Assembly (NCBI RefSeq): GCF_041897535.1
Contig: NZ_CP169217.1
Coordinates: 2,790,001 to 2,854,000 of the forward strand
Length of the DNA: 64,000 nucleotides
From: Methylomicrobium lacus_A
GTDB lineage: Bacteria > Pseudomonadota > Gammaproteobacteria > Methylococcales > Methylomonadaceae
Reading direction: 5' to 3'
Part shown: in pieces, positions 15,915 through 24,240 of the stretch
Layout of the letters: every line of letters starts with the position of its first letter
Position numbering within the stretch: the first letter of the stretch is position 1
Translations under genes and position numbers: made by a program
The notes under the pieces: model-generated
What the model saw: only the letters and a program-made list of their open reading frames with translations
Told to the model about the DNA's origin: nothing
Databases searched by the model: none

Positions 15915-16919
15915 TTACGCCTGCGCCTTGTTGTATTGGATCGAGGAATAGACCGAGAGCGCAATCAAGATCGCGCCGGTCAGGCCGGTGATCACTTCGG
16001 ATATATGCGTGGTCATGCTCATCAGCATGATGCCGGCCAGGACGCCGATCGCATAGTGCGCGCCGTGCTCCAGAAACACATATTCGTCCAGCGTGCCCTG
16101 GCGCACCAGGTAAACGGTCAGGCTTCGCACGAACATCGCGCCGATCGCCAGACCCAGCATGATGATGATCACGTCCTGGGTGATCGCAAACGCGCCGATC
16201 ACGCCGTCGAAGGAGAACGAGGCGTCGAGCACTTCCAGGTACAGGAAGCTCATCATGCCAGCCCGTTTCAACGCCTCGGCCGTTTGCTCGCCTTCCTCTT
16301 CGTCTTCAAACAACGCCGAGGCGCTATCGACCATCACGAACAAGATCACGCCCGATACGCCCGCGACCAGCGCTTCGAGGCGGATTTCGGCCGGCAGCCA
16401 GTGCTGAATGAACAACAGCAAACACAGCGCCACGATCAGTTCGATCGATTCGAGTTTACCCCAGCCGGCCAGTTTTTCCTCGACGGGCCCGAGCCAGTGC
16501 AGTTCCTTCGCGTCGTCAAAGATGAAGCCGAAAAAGACCATCAGCAAGAACATGCCGCCGAAGGCCGCGATCTGCACATGCGACTCGGTCAGATGCTGCG
16601 CATAAGTCGTCGGGTCGTGCAGGGCCATGTCGGCGACGCCAAACAAGCCGATGCCGGTCGCGAACGACACGATCAGCACAGGGAACAACAGCCGCATGCC
16701 GAAAACCGCGATCAGGATGCCCCAGGTCAGAAAGTAGAACTGCCAGCGTTCATCCATGCGCTTCAACACCGAGGCGTTGACGACCGCGTTGTCGAACGAC
16801 AGACTGACTTCCAGGACGCCCAGAATCAGCGCGATAAAGGCCCCGGTCAGGCCGCCCCAGTAGAGCGCGATCGCGAGACTCAAGACGGTCACGATGATGG
16901 AAAGACGAAAATGCTGCAT
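15915..16919 (-). CDS. DUF475/TerC-superfamily integral membrane protein
   Basis: This 334-residue protein has about nine hydrophobic segments. It contains the LysE/TerC-like signatures VSLSFDNAVVNASVLKRM near residue 43 and the internally repeated VLDASFSFDGVIGAFA near 225. The paired SFDNA/SFDG motifs carry conserved acidic residues in the membrane. Relatives are linked to metal (for example Mn2+) export or tellurium resistance, although DUF475 proteins are poorly characterised. An acidic cytoplasmic loop (EDEEEGEQ) precedes the second half. It is probably transcribed alone, divergent from mgtE with a 251-nt gap between starts, which could suggest shared divalent-cation physiology; that link is speculative. 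Confidence 0.8.
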   Translation of the reverse strand: MQHFRLSIIVTVLSLAIALYWGGLTGAFIALILGVLEVSLSFDNAVVNASVLKRMDERWQFYFLTWGILIAVFGMRLLFPVLIVSFATGIGLFGVADMALHDPTTYAQHLTESHVQIAAFGGMFLLMVFFGFIFDDAKELHWLGPVEEKLAGWGKLESIELIVALCLLLFIQHWLPAEIRLEALVAGVSGVILFVMVDSASALFEDEEEGEQTAEALKRAGMMSFLYLEVLDASFSFDGVIGAFAITQDVIIIMLGLAIGAMFVRSLTVYLVRQGTLDEYVFLEHGAHYAIGVLAGIMLMSMTTHISEVITGLTGAILIALSVYSSIQYNKAQA

Positions 16920-17050
16920 GCAAAACTCCTGAATGTGTTTTATGGAAGCGTAACTATAAGTCGAATTAGCTTAAAATCAATAGTTAGGGCGACAAGTTTA
17001 ACGTTTCGGCTGCAATAAAAGGGTTGGCCCCTTATTTATAAGCATATTTC

Positions 17051-17079
17051 ATTCCAGTGCCATTTTTATCGCTTATAAT
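17051..17079 (+). promoter_or_regulatory. Probable sigma-70 promoter of mgtE
   Basis: A consensus TATAAT -10 box lies at 17074-17079, about 92 nt before the mgtE start. The -35 box is weak (TTCCAG, 16-nt spacer). No magnesium riboswitch-like structure was recognised in the leader, although this was judged by eye. Confidence 0.45.
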
Positions 17080-17170
17080 GGCCTGCCCGATTCTCGGCCG
17101 GCGCATCGCCATTCCAGCATTTGGCTCGATCGCCCGGCCAAACCCCGCTGCATTTTGACTCTGTGACGTT

Positions 17171-18613
17171 ATGGACTCTTCGAACAAACTCAGCCCAGCA
17201 CAGTTTTTACAACAACAGCTCCAGGAAGTGATCTCCCTGCTCGAAAAGCAGCAGCTGGAAAAATCGCTGCTCGAGAGAAGCCCTGGCGCTAACTACGAGC
17301 TTCTCGAAACCGTGCTGCGCAAACAGCAGGAAAGCCGTCTGCACGAAAAGCTGGCCGCGCTGCACCCGGCCGATATTGCCTATATTCTCGAATCCTTGCC
17401 GCTCGATCAGCGCAAGCTTGCCTGGAATGCGATCGAGGCCAGTGATCATGGCCAGGTGCTGGTCGAAGTGTCCGACGCGGTTCGGCAAACGCTGATTTCG
17501 AGCATGGAATCGGAGGATTTGGCGACCGTCGCCGAAAACCTCGATGCCGACGAGATCGCCGAGCTGGCCGACGACCTGCCGAAAAACGCGATGCTGAAAA
17601 TCCTGCGTTCGTTGAACAGCGAGGAGCGCCAGCACGTCAATGCGGTACTGGCTTATGAGGACGACCAGGTCGGCGCGTTCATGGATTTCGGCATGATCAC
17701 GATCCGCGAAGACCTGACGCTGAAAGCGATCGCGGACTACATCCGCAAACTCGGCAAACTGCCCGGCCATACCGACAAACTGTTCGTGGTCGACCAACAG
17801 GATGTCGTGAAAGGCGTGCTGCCGCTGTCGCGCCTGTTGACGCACTCGCCGATTCTATTCGTCGCAGACGCGATGGTGACCGATTTCGTGCAGTTTCAGG
17901 TCGACCAGGACGCCTCCGAAGCCTCGCGCGCTTTCGAACGCTACGATCTGATCTCGGCGCCGGTCGTCGACAGCAAAGGCCGGCTGCAAGGGCGGCTGTG
18001 CGTGGACAGCATCCTCGACTTTATCCGCGAAGAAAACGACGAAGACCGCCTGATCCAGGCGGGCGTCTCCGAGGAAGAAGACCTATTCTCCAGCGTCTGG
18101 AAGAGCGCCCGGAACCGCTGGTCATGGCTGCTGATCAATGTCACGACCGCCTTCCTGTCGACCCGCATCATCGGCCTGTTCGAAGATACGATCCTGCAAC
18201 TGGTCGCCCTGGCCTCGCTGATGCCGATCATCGCCGCGACCGGCGGCAATACCGGCAATCAGACCAGCATCCTGATCATCCGCTCGCTGGCCCTGGGGCA
18301 AATCACCCCGCTCAACGTCAGGCGGCTGATCAGAAAAGAGCTGTCCCTCGCCTTGCTGAACGGCACCTTCATCGGTCTGGTGGTCGGTTCTGTCGCCTAT
18401 TTCCTGTACCGGGACAAGGCGCTGGCCGGCGTGATGGCGCTCGCGATGTTTTTGAATCTCCTGGTCGCGGTCGTGGCAGGCCTTGCGATTCCGCTGCTCC
18501 GGCATAAGTTCGACAAGGACCCCGCCGCCGGCGCGACGGTGATGCTGACCTCGATTACCGATGCGATGGGATTTTTTATCTTCTTGGGACTGGCGAGTGT
18601 GTTTTTGTTATGA
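17171..18613 (+). CDS. mgtE: Magnesium transporter MgtE
   Basis: This is a Mg2+ channel/transporter of 480 residues. The order is a coiled, Gln-rich start, the MgtE_N superhelical domain (about 55-160, with LHPADIAYILESLP), a CBS pair (about 165-290, the Mg2+ sensor that gates the pore), and five transmembrane helices (about 310-480). The pore includes PIIAATGGNTGNQTS near residue 355, the family hallmark. Length and all domains are complete. A second, 5'-truncated copy of its 3' 867 bp lies at 30190-31056 in the same orientation, so the two copies are direct repeats flanking accessory DNA. Confidence 0.96.
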   Translation: MDSSNKLSPAQFLQQQLQEVISLLEKQQLEKSLLERSPGANYELLETVLRKQQESRLHEKLAALHPADIAYILESLPLDQRKLAWNAIEASDHGQVLVEVSDAVRQTLISSMESEDLATVAENLDADEIAELADDLPKNAMLKILRSLNSEERQHVNAVLAYEDDQVGAFMDFGMITIREDLTLKAIADYIRKLGKLPGHTDKLFVVDQQDVVKGVLPLSRLLTHSPILFVADAMVTDFVQFQVDQDASEASRAFERYDLISAPVVDSKGRLQGRLCVDSILDFIREENDEDRLIQAGVSEEEDLFSSVWKSARNRWSWLLINVTTAFLSTRIIGLFEDTILQLVALASLMPIIAATGGNTGNQTSILIIRSLALGQITPLNVRRLIRKELSLALLNGTFIGLVVGSVAYFLYRDKALAGVMALAMFLNLLVAVVAGLAIPLLRHKFDKDPAAGATVMLTSITDAMGFFIFLGLASVFLL

Positions 18614-18920
18614 CAGCCGGCGCGCATCTGATCTGACGGAATCAAACTTCAATTTGGATTGAACGTGACACTGACGGTCTCAGTTCGGCCAATTTCTGTC
18701 AGTCGGCGTATGTCCTTGAAAGGCGGGTTTCTGTGGCATTGCTGGCGGTGATGCCTTTATCTTGAGAGCAACTTACAAATTTTGGGTATAACCCGGTTAG
18801 AAAAAAATGATTTAGAAAGGTATTCTTGTCGACTGAGATTGAAACGAGTATAAGATATTCATTGTTAAACAATAACCTGTAATAGGGCTTGTAAGTCCAT
18901 CAGTAACAATGGAGATAACA
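18614..18920. other. Intergenic region after mgtE
   Basis: The first ~85 nt are related (roughly 85% by eye) to the sequence after the truncated mgtE at 31057-31140, so the duplicated block extends past the stop codon. The rest is AT-rich leader of the slipin gene; TTGAAA at about 18839 is a possible -35 element, with no convincing partner. Confidence 0.5.
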
Positions 18921-19694
18921 ATGTTATCAATTGACCCCCTCATTCCCATCATTCTCGTCGTCTTGGGTTTAATTTTCATGTCACTTCGGATCGTCAAGGA
19001 ATACGACCGAGGGGTCATTTTCTTTCTCGGTAAAGTCACCGGCGTTCGCGGCCCGGGCCTCATCATCCTCATACCGATCTTAGAGCAAATGACGAGGGTT
19101 ACCCTCCGCACGATCACCATGAATATTCCGTCGCAGAAGATTATTACGAAGGACAATGTGTCTATCGACATCGCGGCCGTCGCGTACTACAAGATCATCG
19201 ATCCTCAAAAGTCGGTCGTCGCGATCGAGGACATCACGAATGCTGTGAATCAGATCAGCCAGACCACCGTGCGCAACGTCGTGGGCCAGTTCTCGCTGGA
19301 CCAGTTGCTCTCGCAGACGAGAGACATTAACCTACAGATTAAGAACGTAATCGATGCGCACACCGAACCCTGGGGTGCAGAGGTGACTGCCGTCGAGATT
19401 AAGGACATCACGCTTCCCGAGAATATGCAGCGTGCGATGGCGAAGGAGGCAGAGGCTGAACGGGAGCGCCGAGCCAAAATCGTTGCTGCAGAAGGCGAGT
19501 TTCAGGCGGCGGTGAAGCTCGGCGAGGCGGCGGACATCATCGCGTCGCATCCGGTTGCACTCCAGCTCCGCACGCTCCAGACGATGGCAGAGATTGCCAC
19601 GGAAAGGAATTCCACAATCATCTTCCCAGCGCAGTTCATGACCACCGTGCAGGAGGCGATTTCGACGATCAAGCAAGACTCAAGCAGCAAATAG
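18921..19694 (+). CDS. Slipin (stomatin/SPFH-domain membrane protein)
   Basis: The preferred start ATG 18921 has GGAG 6 nt upstream and gives 257 residues; an ATG four codons earlier is possible. One hydrophobic segment (residues 5-25) anchors the protein, followed by an SPFH domain with YDRGVIFFLGKV, then VGQFSLDQLLSQ and the VEIKDITLPENMQRAMAKEAEAERERRAKI coiled-coil stretch, which is highly conserved in slipins. It probably forms oligomeric membrane scaffolds. Slipins are often paired with an NfeD protease partner, which is not seen here. The gene is the first in the segment between the two mgtE copies. Confidence 0.92.
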   Translation: MLSIDPLIPIILVVLGLIFMSLRIVKEYDRGVIFFLGKVTGVRGPGLIILIPILEQMTRVTLRTITMNIPSQKIITKDNVSIDIAAVAYYKIIDPQKSVVAIEDITNAVNQISQTTVRNVVGQFSLDQLLSQTRDINLQIKNVIDAHTEPWGAEVTAVEIKDITLPENMQRAMAKEAEAERERRAKIVAAEGEFQAAVKLGEAADIIASHPVALQLRTLQTMAEIATERNSTIIFPAQFMTTVQEAISTIKQDSSSK

Positions 19695-19999
19695 CCGCTG
19701 CATCATAACTGCTTGCCAATGCCGGTTTACTGTTGATCTTTCCGACGTGTAGATCGGCATTTATTTTTATTAGCTTGTAGAATTACTCTGACCAAATCAG
19801 GTCATAGTCACTGCTTGTGGTCATTTAGGGTGCTGTATGCAGGTAAATAGTCGATGCTGAATTGACTCAATATTTATTTATCCTGTAGGCGAAAAAATCT
19901 TCGCATTTCCGCTCTCTAAGGTATCTAACTTGCAAATGAGAAAATTCGATATTAATCGATTTTCCTAGGTATTCCTTTGGGACTATAGCCTCTTCCTCC
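19695..19999. other. Intergenic region between slipin and ABC genes
   Basis: A long-loop inverted repeat (AATGCCG at 19718-19724, CGGCATT at 19755-19761) followed by TATTTTTATT may be a weak terminator for the slipin gene. No gene was seen. The sequence is AT-rich compared with the flanking core genes. Confidence 0.3.
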
Positions 20000-20824
20000 A
20001 TGAACACCACCGCATCCGGCAGGGCAGACAAATTTGCTATCCAAGTGTCCGAACTCACACGCCGATTTGGCCATTTGACGGCGGTGGATCATATCGAACT
20101 GCAGGTTCCCTATGGGGAGATTTTCGGATTGCTTGGGGCAAACGGCGCCGGTAAGAGCACCTTGATCAAGATGCTGACGACTCTGCTGCCGCCGACATCC
20201 GGCTCCGCTGAAGTGGGAGGATTTAGCATTATCAGATCTCCGGGACAGGTCCGGCGGCGCATTGGCTATGTATCTCAACTCTTGTCGGCCGACGGCGCCC
20301 TGACGGGCTACGAGAACTTGCGTCTGTCGGCCAAGCTCTATGGCCTGGACAAAGCGGAGAGAAATGTGCTCATTGGCGATGCACTGGAGTTTATGGGGCT
20401 TACGGATTCGGCGCACAAACTGGTGAAAACCTATTCCGGCGGCATGATCCGCCGTCTTGAACTTGCCCAAGCCATGCTGCATCGTCCTGCAATTCTGTTT
20501 CTGGACGAACCGACCCTTGGACTCGATCCGGTCGCGCGCCATACTGTCTGGGATCGCTTGCTGGATCTTAGACGCGACTACGGTATGACTGTCCTGATCA
20601 CGACGCACGATATGGAAGAAGCCGAAACGCTTTGCGATAAGCTGGCGATTCTTCATAAGGGGCGCATCAGCGTGGTCGGAAAGCCTGTCGAGTTGCGCGC
20701 AGGACTGGGAGCCAATAAAACCATGAATGACGTATTTGCGCATTATGCCGGCGGATTGATACATGATGGCGGGACTTTCAGCGCGGTCGCACAAACGCGC
20801 AGAACGGCTCACCGTCTTGGCTAA
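20000..20824 (+). CDS. ABC-2 type exporter ATP-binding protein (DrrA-like)
   Basis: This 274-residue ATPase has Walker A GANGAGKST near residue 51, the signature YSGGMIRRLELAQAM near 145, Walker B AILFLDEP followed by TLGLDPVAR, and H-loop ITTHDMEEAE. The DrrA/NodI-like class is shown by these features and by its C-terminal tail after the ATPase core. It is 9 nt upstream of an ABC-2 permease, and the two should form a complete exporter. Substrates of such pairs include drugs, lipids and polysaccharide precursors; nothing here decides among them. The gene lies in accessory DNA, so recent acquisition is possible. Confidence 0.9.
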   Translation: MNTTASGRADKFAIQVSELTRRFGHLTAVDHIELQVPYGEIFGLLGANGAGKSTLIKMLTTLLPPTSGSAEVGGFSIIRSPGQVRRRIGYVSQLLSADGALTGYENLRLSAKLYGLDKAERNVLIGDALEFMGLTDSAHKLVKTYSGGMIRRLELAQAMLHRPAILFLDEPTLGLDPVARHTVWDRLLDLRRDYGMTVLITTHDMEEAETLCDKLAILHKGRISVVGKPVELRAGLGANKTMNDVFAHYAGGLIHDGGTFSAVAQTRRTAHRLG

Positions 20825-20833
20825 GGCGAGCAT

Positions 20834-21604
20834 ATGAAGCGCTTCATTCGAGAGAGTTCCGCCATTGTAGAAATAGAACTCATCAAGCTTGCTCGGGATC
20901 CGACCGAGCTGATTGCACGCGCGGTACAGCCGGTATTGTGGCTGGTGATATTCGGACAGGTTCTGGCCCAGGTTCGTGGTATCCATACGGGACAGATGAG
21001 CTACCTGGCTTTCATTACGCCGGGCATTCTCGCTCAGAGCGTGCTCTTCAGTTCCATCTTCTATGGCATCGCCATCATCTGGGAGCGCGATCTTGGCGTG
21101 GTACAAAAGCTCCTGGTAAGCCCGGCCCGGCGCAGTGCGCTGCTTTTCGGCAAAGCGATCGCTGCAGGGTTTCGGGGCATCGTTCAAGCGGCTGTCATTT
21201 ACCTTATTGCTATGGTGATGCACGTTTCCATCAGACTGGATCCTTTGGCAATCGTTGGCGTGCTGAGCAGCGTGATGCTGGGTTCAGGCATATTTGCCAC
21301 TTTCTCACTGATCATCGCCTGCATTGTAAAGACGCGTGAGCGTTTCATGGGAATCGGCCAACTTCTGGCGATGCCTATGTTTTTCGCCAGCAATGCGATC
21401 TATCCGCTCAATTTGATGCCAAGTTGGCTGCGCCTCATCGCGCAGGTCAATCCGCTCACTTATTTGATCGATGCGTTACGCGGACTTGTCATTGTAGGCG
21501 GGGAAAATATTTATGGTTATGGTCTCGATTTTGCCGTGATGCTCGTCGTATTTTCCATCCTGCTAGCCATCGCCGTAAAGTTATACCCGACATTGGCGGT
21601 ATGA
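20834..21604 (+). CDS. ABC-2 type exporter permease (DrrB-like)
   Basis: This 256-residue permease has six hydrophobic segments, the ABC2_membrane pattern. It carries an amphipathic N-terminal helix (ELIKLARDPTELIAR), a central VQKLLVSPARRSALLFGK loop with conserved SP, and FASNAIYPLNLMPSWLRLIAQVNPLTYLIDALR near residue 190, the signature of this exporter class. It is paired with the ATPase directly upstream (9-nt gap) and would form a homodimeric pore. No third component or regulator adjoins the pair. Confidence 0.9.
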   Translation: MKRFIRESSAIVEIELIKLARDPTELIARAVQPVLWLVIFGQVLAQVRGIHTGQMSYLAFITPGILAQSVLFSSIFYGIAIIWERDLGVVQKLLVSPARRSALLFGKAIAAGFRGIVQAAVIYLIAMVMHVSIRLDPLAIVGVLSSVMLGSGIFATFSLIIACIVKTRERFMGIGQLLAMPMFFASNAIYPLNLMPSWLRLIAQVNPLTYLIDALRGLVIVGGENIYGYGLDFAVMLVVFSILLAIAVKLYPTLAV

Positions 21605-21952
21605 GTGCTGCCTGGATTTTTGTCCCTGAGAATGTCTGTTTTGAGGATTTGTGGTGTCTGAATTTTGAAAATCATTAAATAGCGCCAACAACTTCCTTGC
21701 CCTTGTCGGAAAGGCTGAAAACGTAAATGTTCGAAATACGGAGTTAAATCAATGATATGCATGTCAATGGCGAGTTGGAGCCTTTGGGCTGTATTTCTTT
21801 TAAAACGCTTAAATGGAGTTTTTGCTTAGGGGAGCCGGCCCCGTCTACGTATTTCGCTTAATGGATGCAGATCTAAAGGTTATTTGTCTTGCGCTCTAGT
21901 TAACTTATTGTTATTAATATGCTTTTTAAATAAGCACGATTGAGTAACATCG
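21605..21952. other. Intergenic region
   Basis: There is no convincing gene. A 26-codon frame from about 21751, preceded by GGAG, could be translated but resembles nothing recognised. Base composition is AT-rich. The region separates the exporter from the IS-split membrane gene on the opposite strand. Confidence 0.3.
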
Positions 21953-22236
21953 TCATTTTTCATGACTAATTGACATCACCGCGATTAACAGAAAAATCAT
22001 CACCAGAACAGGCCAGAAATAAGGAGCCAACATGATACAAACCATTAATGCAATAAATAGGGCGCCCAGAAACATGAACACTCCGATACCTAAAAACAGC
22101 ATTATCGTCAGGATAGCGGCGAGCCCCATAATCATCAAAAATGTTGGGATGGCGGCAATGCGGACTAGTGGCTCTGCGACCGGTTGCCCATTGATCATCA
22201 CACTTAACTGTCCAACCTCGGGATGAAATAGGTAGC

Positions 22237-23751
22237 GTAACCGTTCACGCCCCCGAAGCCGAAGGCAAGCAAGCTAAAGCTGGGAATGGCAACCGGAAGG
22301 AGACATGCCCCTCCATCACCCCTTGCCAGCAAACCGTCCGCAGGGTCTGATAGACATTGACCTTGAGCCGCTTGCACGTCTCAATCAGGGACAACATCAT
22401 CGGCCGAAACTGATTGCCCCGATGTGATTGCGTGAAGAAGCTGATTTTCCGCCAAATGACATACGGTCGCAGACTTTGCTCCGCAGCGTTGTTCGTCATC
22501 GGCACGCCTTGATATTTCAAAAACGTCCACAGCCGTGGGCTGTCGCGCAAAAGCTTGCGACAGGCGTGGCCGGTGCGCGTATCGCCATGGGTCGTTGCGG
22601 TGCGTTCCAGGGTGGCTTGAAAATGTTGGCGTAAGCGCTGCAAACGCCTTCGGTACAGCAAGGATTGGCAACCGCTGTGCTGCCAGCGCTTGCCGCAGTG
22701 CACCACCAGGCGGGCCAGGCGCAACAGGTAAGTGCCGTCTTCCCCGGCTTGTCCCGAACGTCCGGAGATTTTCTCCAGGTTGCGGATGATGTGTGCCCAG
22801 CAGTACTGATGCCGGTCGGCGTCATAATCGTTGTAAGCGCCGTGCCGGTCGGTGACCAGAATGCCGTCGAAATCGCCCAACAGTTCCCGGGCCGCCTGTT
22901 TGCCGCGCGAATAATGGGTCATAAAATAAGCCGCCTGCGGCGTGCTCAAGGACCACAGCCAGTAGCGGCTCTTCCCGCGAAAATGGCTGGTTTCATCGGC
23001 GTGAGCCACGCCTGCATCACGCACCTGGTCGCCAATCTGTTGGTAGACGGGCAACAGCCAGTCGATCACCGGCGCTTGGGCTTCGCTGATCGCGCCCAAG
23101 CTGAAATCCAGCTGCCACTGCTCCGCCAACAGGCTCTCGATTTGACGCAGACTCAAGTGGTATTGGCTGTTCAGCAGACTGATCCAGGCGATCAAGCCGG
23201 GGCCCATTTGCCCGCTCGGCACGTCGTCCGGCAAGGCCGCGCGATGACGCGCCTTGCACTGTCTGCAACACCCGCTATAACAACGGTGCTCGACCACTTG
23301 GTAACGCACTTCCGGCAAGTCGAAAACTTGATGTCGGCGATAGCCGTCCATGACGACCTCGCCGCCGCAAGCACACTGGCTCTGCGGATAATAATGTTCG
23401 ATCCGATCCACCGCTGAGGCATCCAGCAAAGCGCGTTCGTGCTTGCCATGCCCCGGCTGCGCGCCTTTCGCACGCCCGGTCGGTTTTTTCGACGGCCGCT
23501 CTGCGCGTTGCTTGGGGCTGTCTTGCGACGGCGGCTTTGAGGAGTTCTCCGAATGCGTATTGAGCTGCTCTTCCAGCTCCGCTTGCCGTTTTTGCAGTTC
23601 GACCAAAAGCTGCCACAGCGCGGCAATGAGCTGCTGCGCTTCTTCGAGGCTCTGCGGGACTGGCGCCGGTTGACTGAGATCGATAACGAGTTTTGACATA
23701 TCGCAATTTTCTAACAAGCGGCCGGGCTTTGGCAAGGGCGTGAACGGTTAC
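22237..23751 (-). mobile_element. IS66-family element, copy A (1515 bp, single ORF)
   Basis: Terminal inverted repeats begin GTAACCGTTCACGCCC at 22237 and end with the complement at 23751. GTAA ends and 8-bp duplications are typical of IS66. The target duplication TAGGTAGC is perfect (22229-22236 and 23752-23759). Only the tnpC-like transposase is present, without tnpA or tnpB, as in the ISBst12 subgroup. Copy B at 31143-32657 has the same length and differs by only a few bases, so both insertions are recent. Confidence 0.95.
22245..23699 (-). CDS. IS66-family transposase (TnpC type), copy A
   Basis: This 484-residue DDE transposase is taken from the start MSKLVIDLSQ; the frame is open 12 codons further up, into the terminal repeat. 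Visible parts are a leucine-zipper N-terminus (AAL-WQLLVELQKRQAELEEQL), a basic Ser/Pro-rich linker, a zinc-binding region (CACGG near 105, then CYSGCCRQCKA) and the catalytic core with HADETSHFRGKSRYWLW and FDGILVTDRHGAYN, which supply the first two acidic residues. An IS66 C-terminal domain ends with VPMTNNAAEQSLRPYV and its catalytic Glu. The frame is intact, so the element may be active. Confidence 0.95.
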   Translation of the reverse strand: MSKLVIDLSQPAPVPQSLEEAQQLIAALWQLLVELQKRQAELEEQLNTHSENSSKPPSQDSPKQRAERPSKKPTGRAKGAQPGHGKHERALLDASAVDRIEHYYPQSQCACGGEVVMDGYRRHQVFDLPEVRYQVVEHRCYSGCCRQCKARHRAALPDDVPSGQMGPGLIAWISLLNSQYHLSLRQIESLLAEQWQLDFSLGAISEAQAPVIDWLLPVYQQIGDQVRDAGVAHADETSHFRGKSRYWLWSLSTPQAAYFMTHYSRGKQAARELLGDFDGILVTDRHGAYNDYDADRHQYCWAHIIRNLEKISGRSGQAGEDGTYLLRLARLVVHCGKRWQHSGCQSLLYRRRLQRLRQHFQATLERTATTHGDTRTGHACRKLLRDSPRLWTFLKYQGVPMTNNAAEQSLRPYVIWRKISFFTQSHRGNQFRPMMLSLIETCKRLKVNVYQTLRTVCWQGVMEGHVSFRLPFPALACLPSASGA

Positions 23752-23895
23752 TAGGTAGCTGAGAACAGCTACCACCACACCGATTATAAGAACTTTTGTT
23801 ATCAGCCTGATATTTCGTTGATTTGCCATAAATAATTACCCACAGAAAGTTGAAAACGGCTCAGTAAAGATACGTGATTTTTTATCCCGGCCAAA

Positions 23896-24072
23896 TTAAT
23901 CGCAGGAGTTTGTTTTAAATTCATTTCCTTTCAAAGATTGCTCGCTATTTTTGCAATATAGATCAAAACCGTGGGTGTTTTTGTATGCAACAAAGCCATT
24001 TTCCACTAAAAAAGCGTGCAAATTTTCCAGTAGAAGTTTTGGTTCTGTTGTCATCAAAGTTATCCATTTCAT
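23896..24072 (-). CDS. Small hypothetical ORF
   Basis: A frame of 58 codons from ATG 24072 (or 71 from TTG 24111) ends at 23896. The product is hydrophilic, with LLLENLHAFLVENGFVAYK and two cysteines (YCK, NSCD). No family was recognised, and no strong ribosome-binding site was seen. It may be a remnant in the IS-rich region; coding status is uncertain. Confidence 0.3.
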   Translation of the reverse strand: MKWITLMTTEPKLLLENLHAFLVENGFVAYKNTHGFDLYCKNSEQSLKGNEFKTNSCD

Positions 24073-24129
24073 GCTTTGAGCGGTCGAGCATGATTGGGAG
24101 ATCTTTTTCAAATGTAAAACATCAGGAGT

Positions 24130-24148
24130 CCTCCGGCTGAACCGGAGG
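24130..24148. repeat. Short perfect hairpin
   Basis: CCTCCGG and CCGGAGG form a 7-bp GC-rich stem with a 5-nt loop. It lies about 90 nt past the end of the large secreted-protein gene on the minus strand and could serve as its transcript end, but no U-run follows. The sequence style also resembles dispersed hairpin repeats. Confidence 0.4.
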
Positions 24149-24240
24149 CATAGCGAATCGGACAGTTATTGAGTTTTTCAATAACGTCGCTCCAACTTAT
24201 TGAATGTTCAAGCTACTGAAATCCGTCATCCACATTTTAA

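Larger units (their letters stand above)
21953..23829 (-). pseudogene. Small membrane-protein gene split by an IS66 insertion
   Basis: The 5' part (ATG 23829 to 23752, 26 codons: MANQRNIRLITKVLIIGVVV and on) and the 3' part (22228 down to 21953) are separated by the IS66 element plus one copy of its 8-bp target duplication. Removing these rejoins one open frame of 117 codons without a stop. The product would have an N-terminal transmembrane helix, a short hydrophilic segment containing VMINGQPVAEPLVRI, and two or three further very hydrophobic helices. No family was recognised. As it stands the gene is broken, and the 82-codon 3' frame beginning at GTG 22201 is only a fragment. Confidence 0.8.

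Noticed and set aside
20000..21604. The DrrAB-like pair as a specific antibiotic-resistance gene
   Set aside because: The family also exports lipids and sugars; no antibiotic gene or regulator is adjacent, so only a general exporter call is supported.
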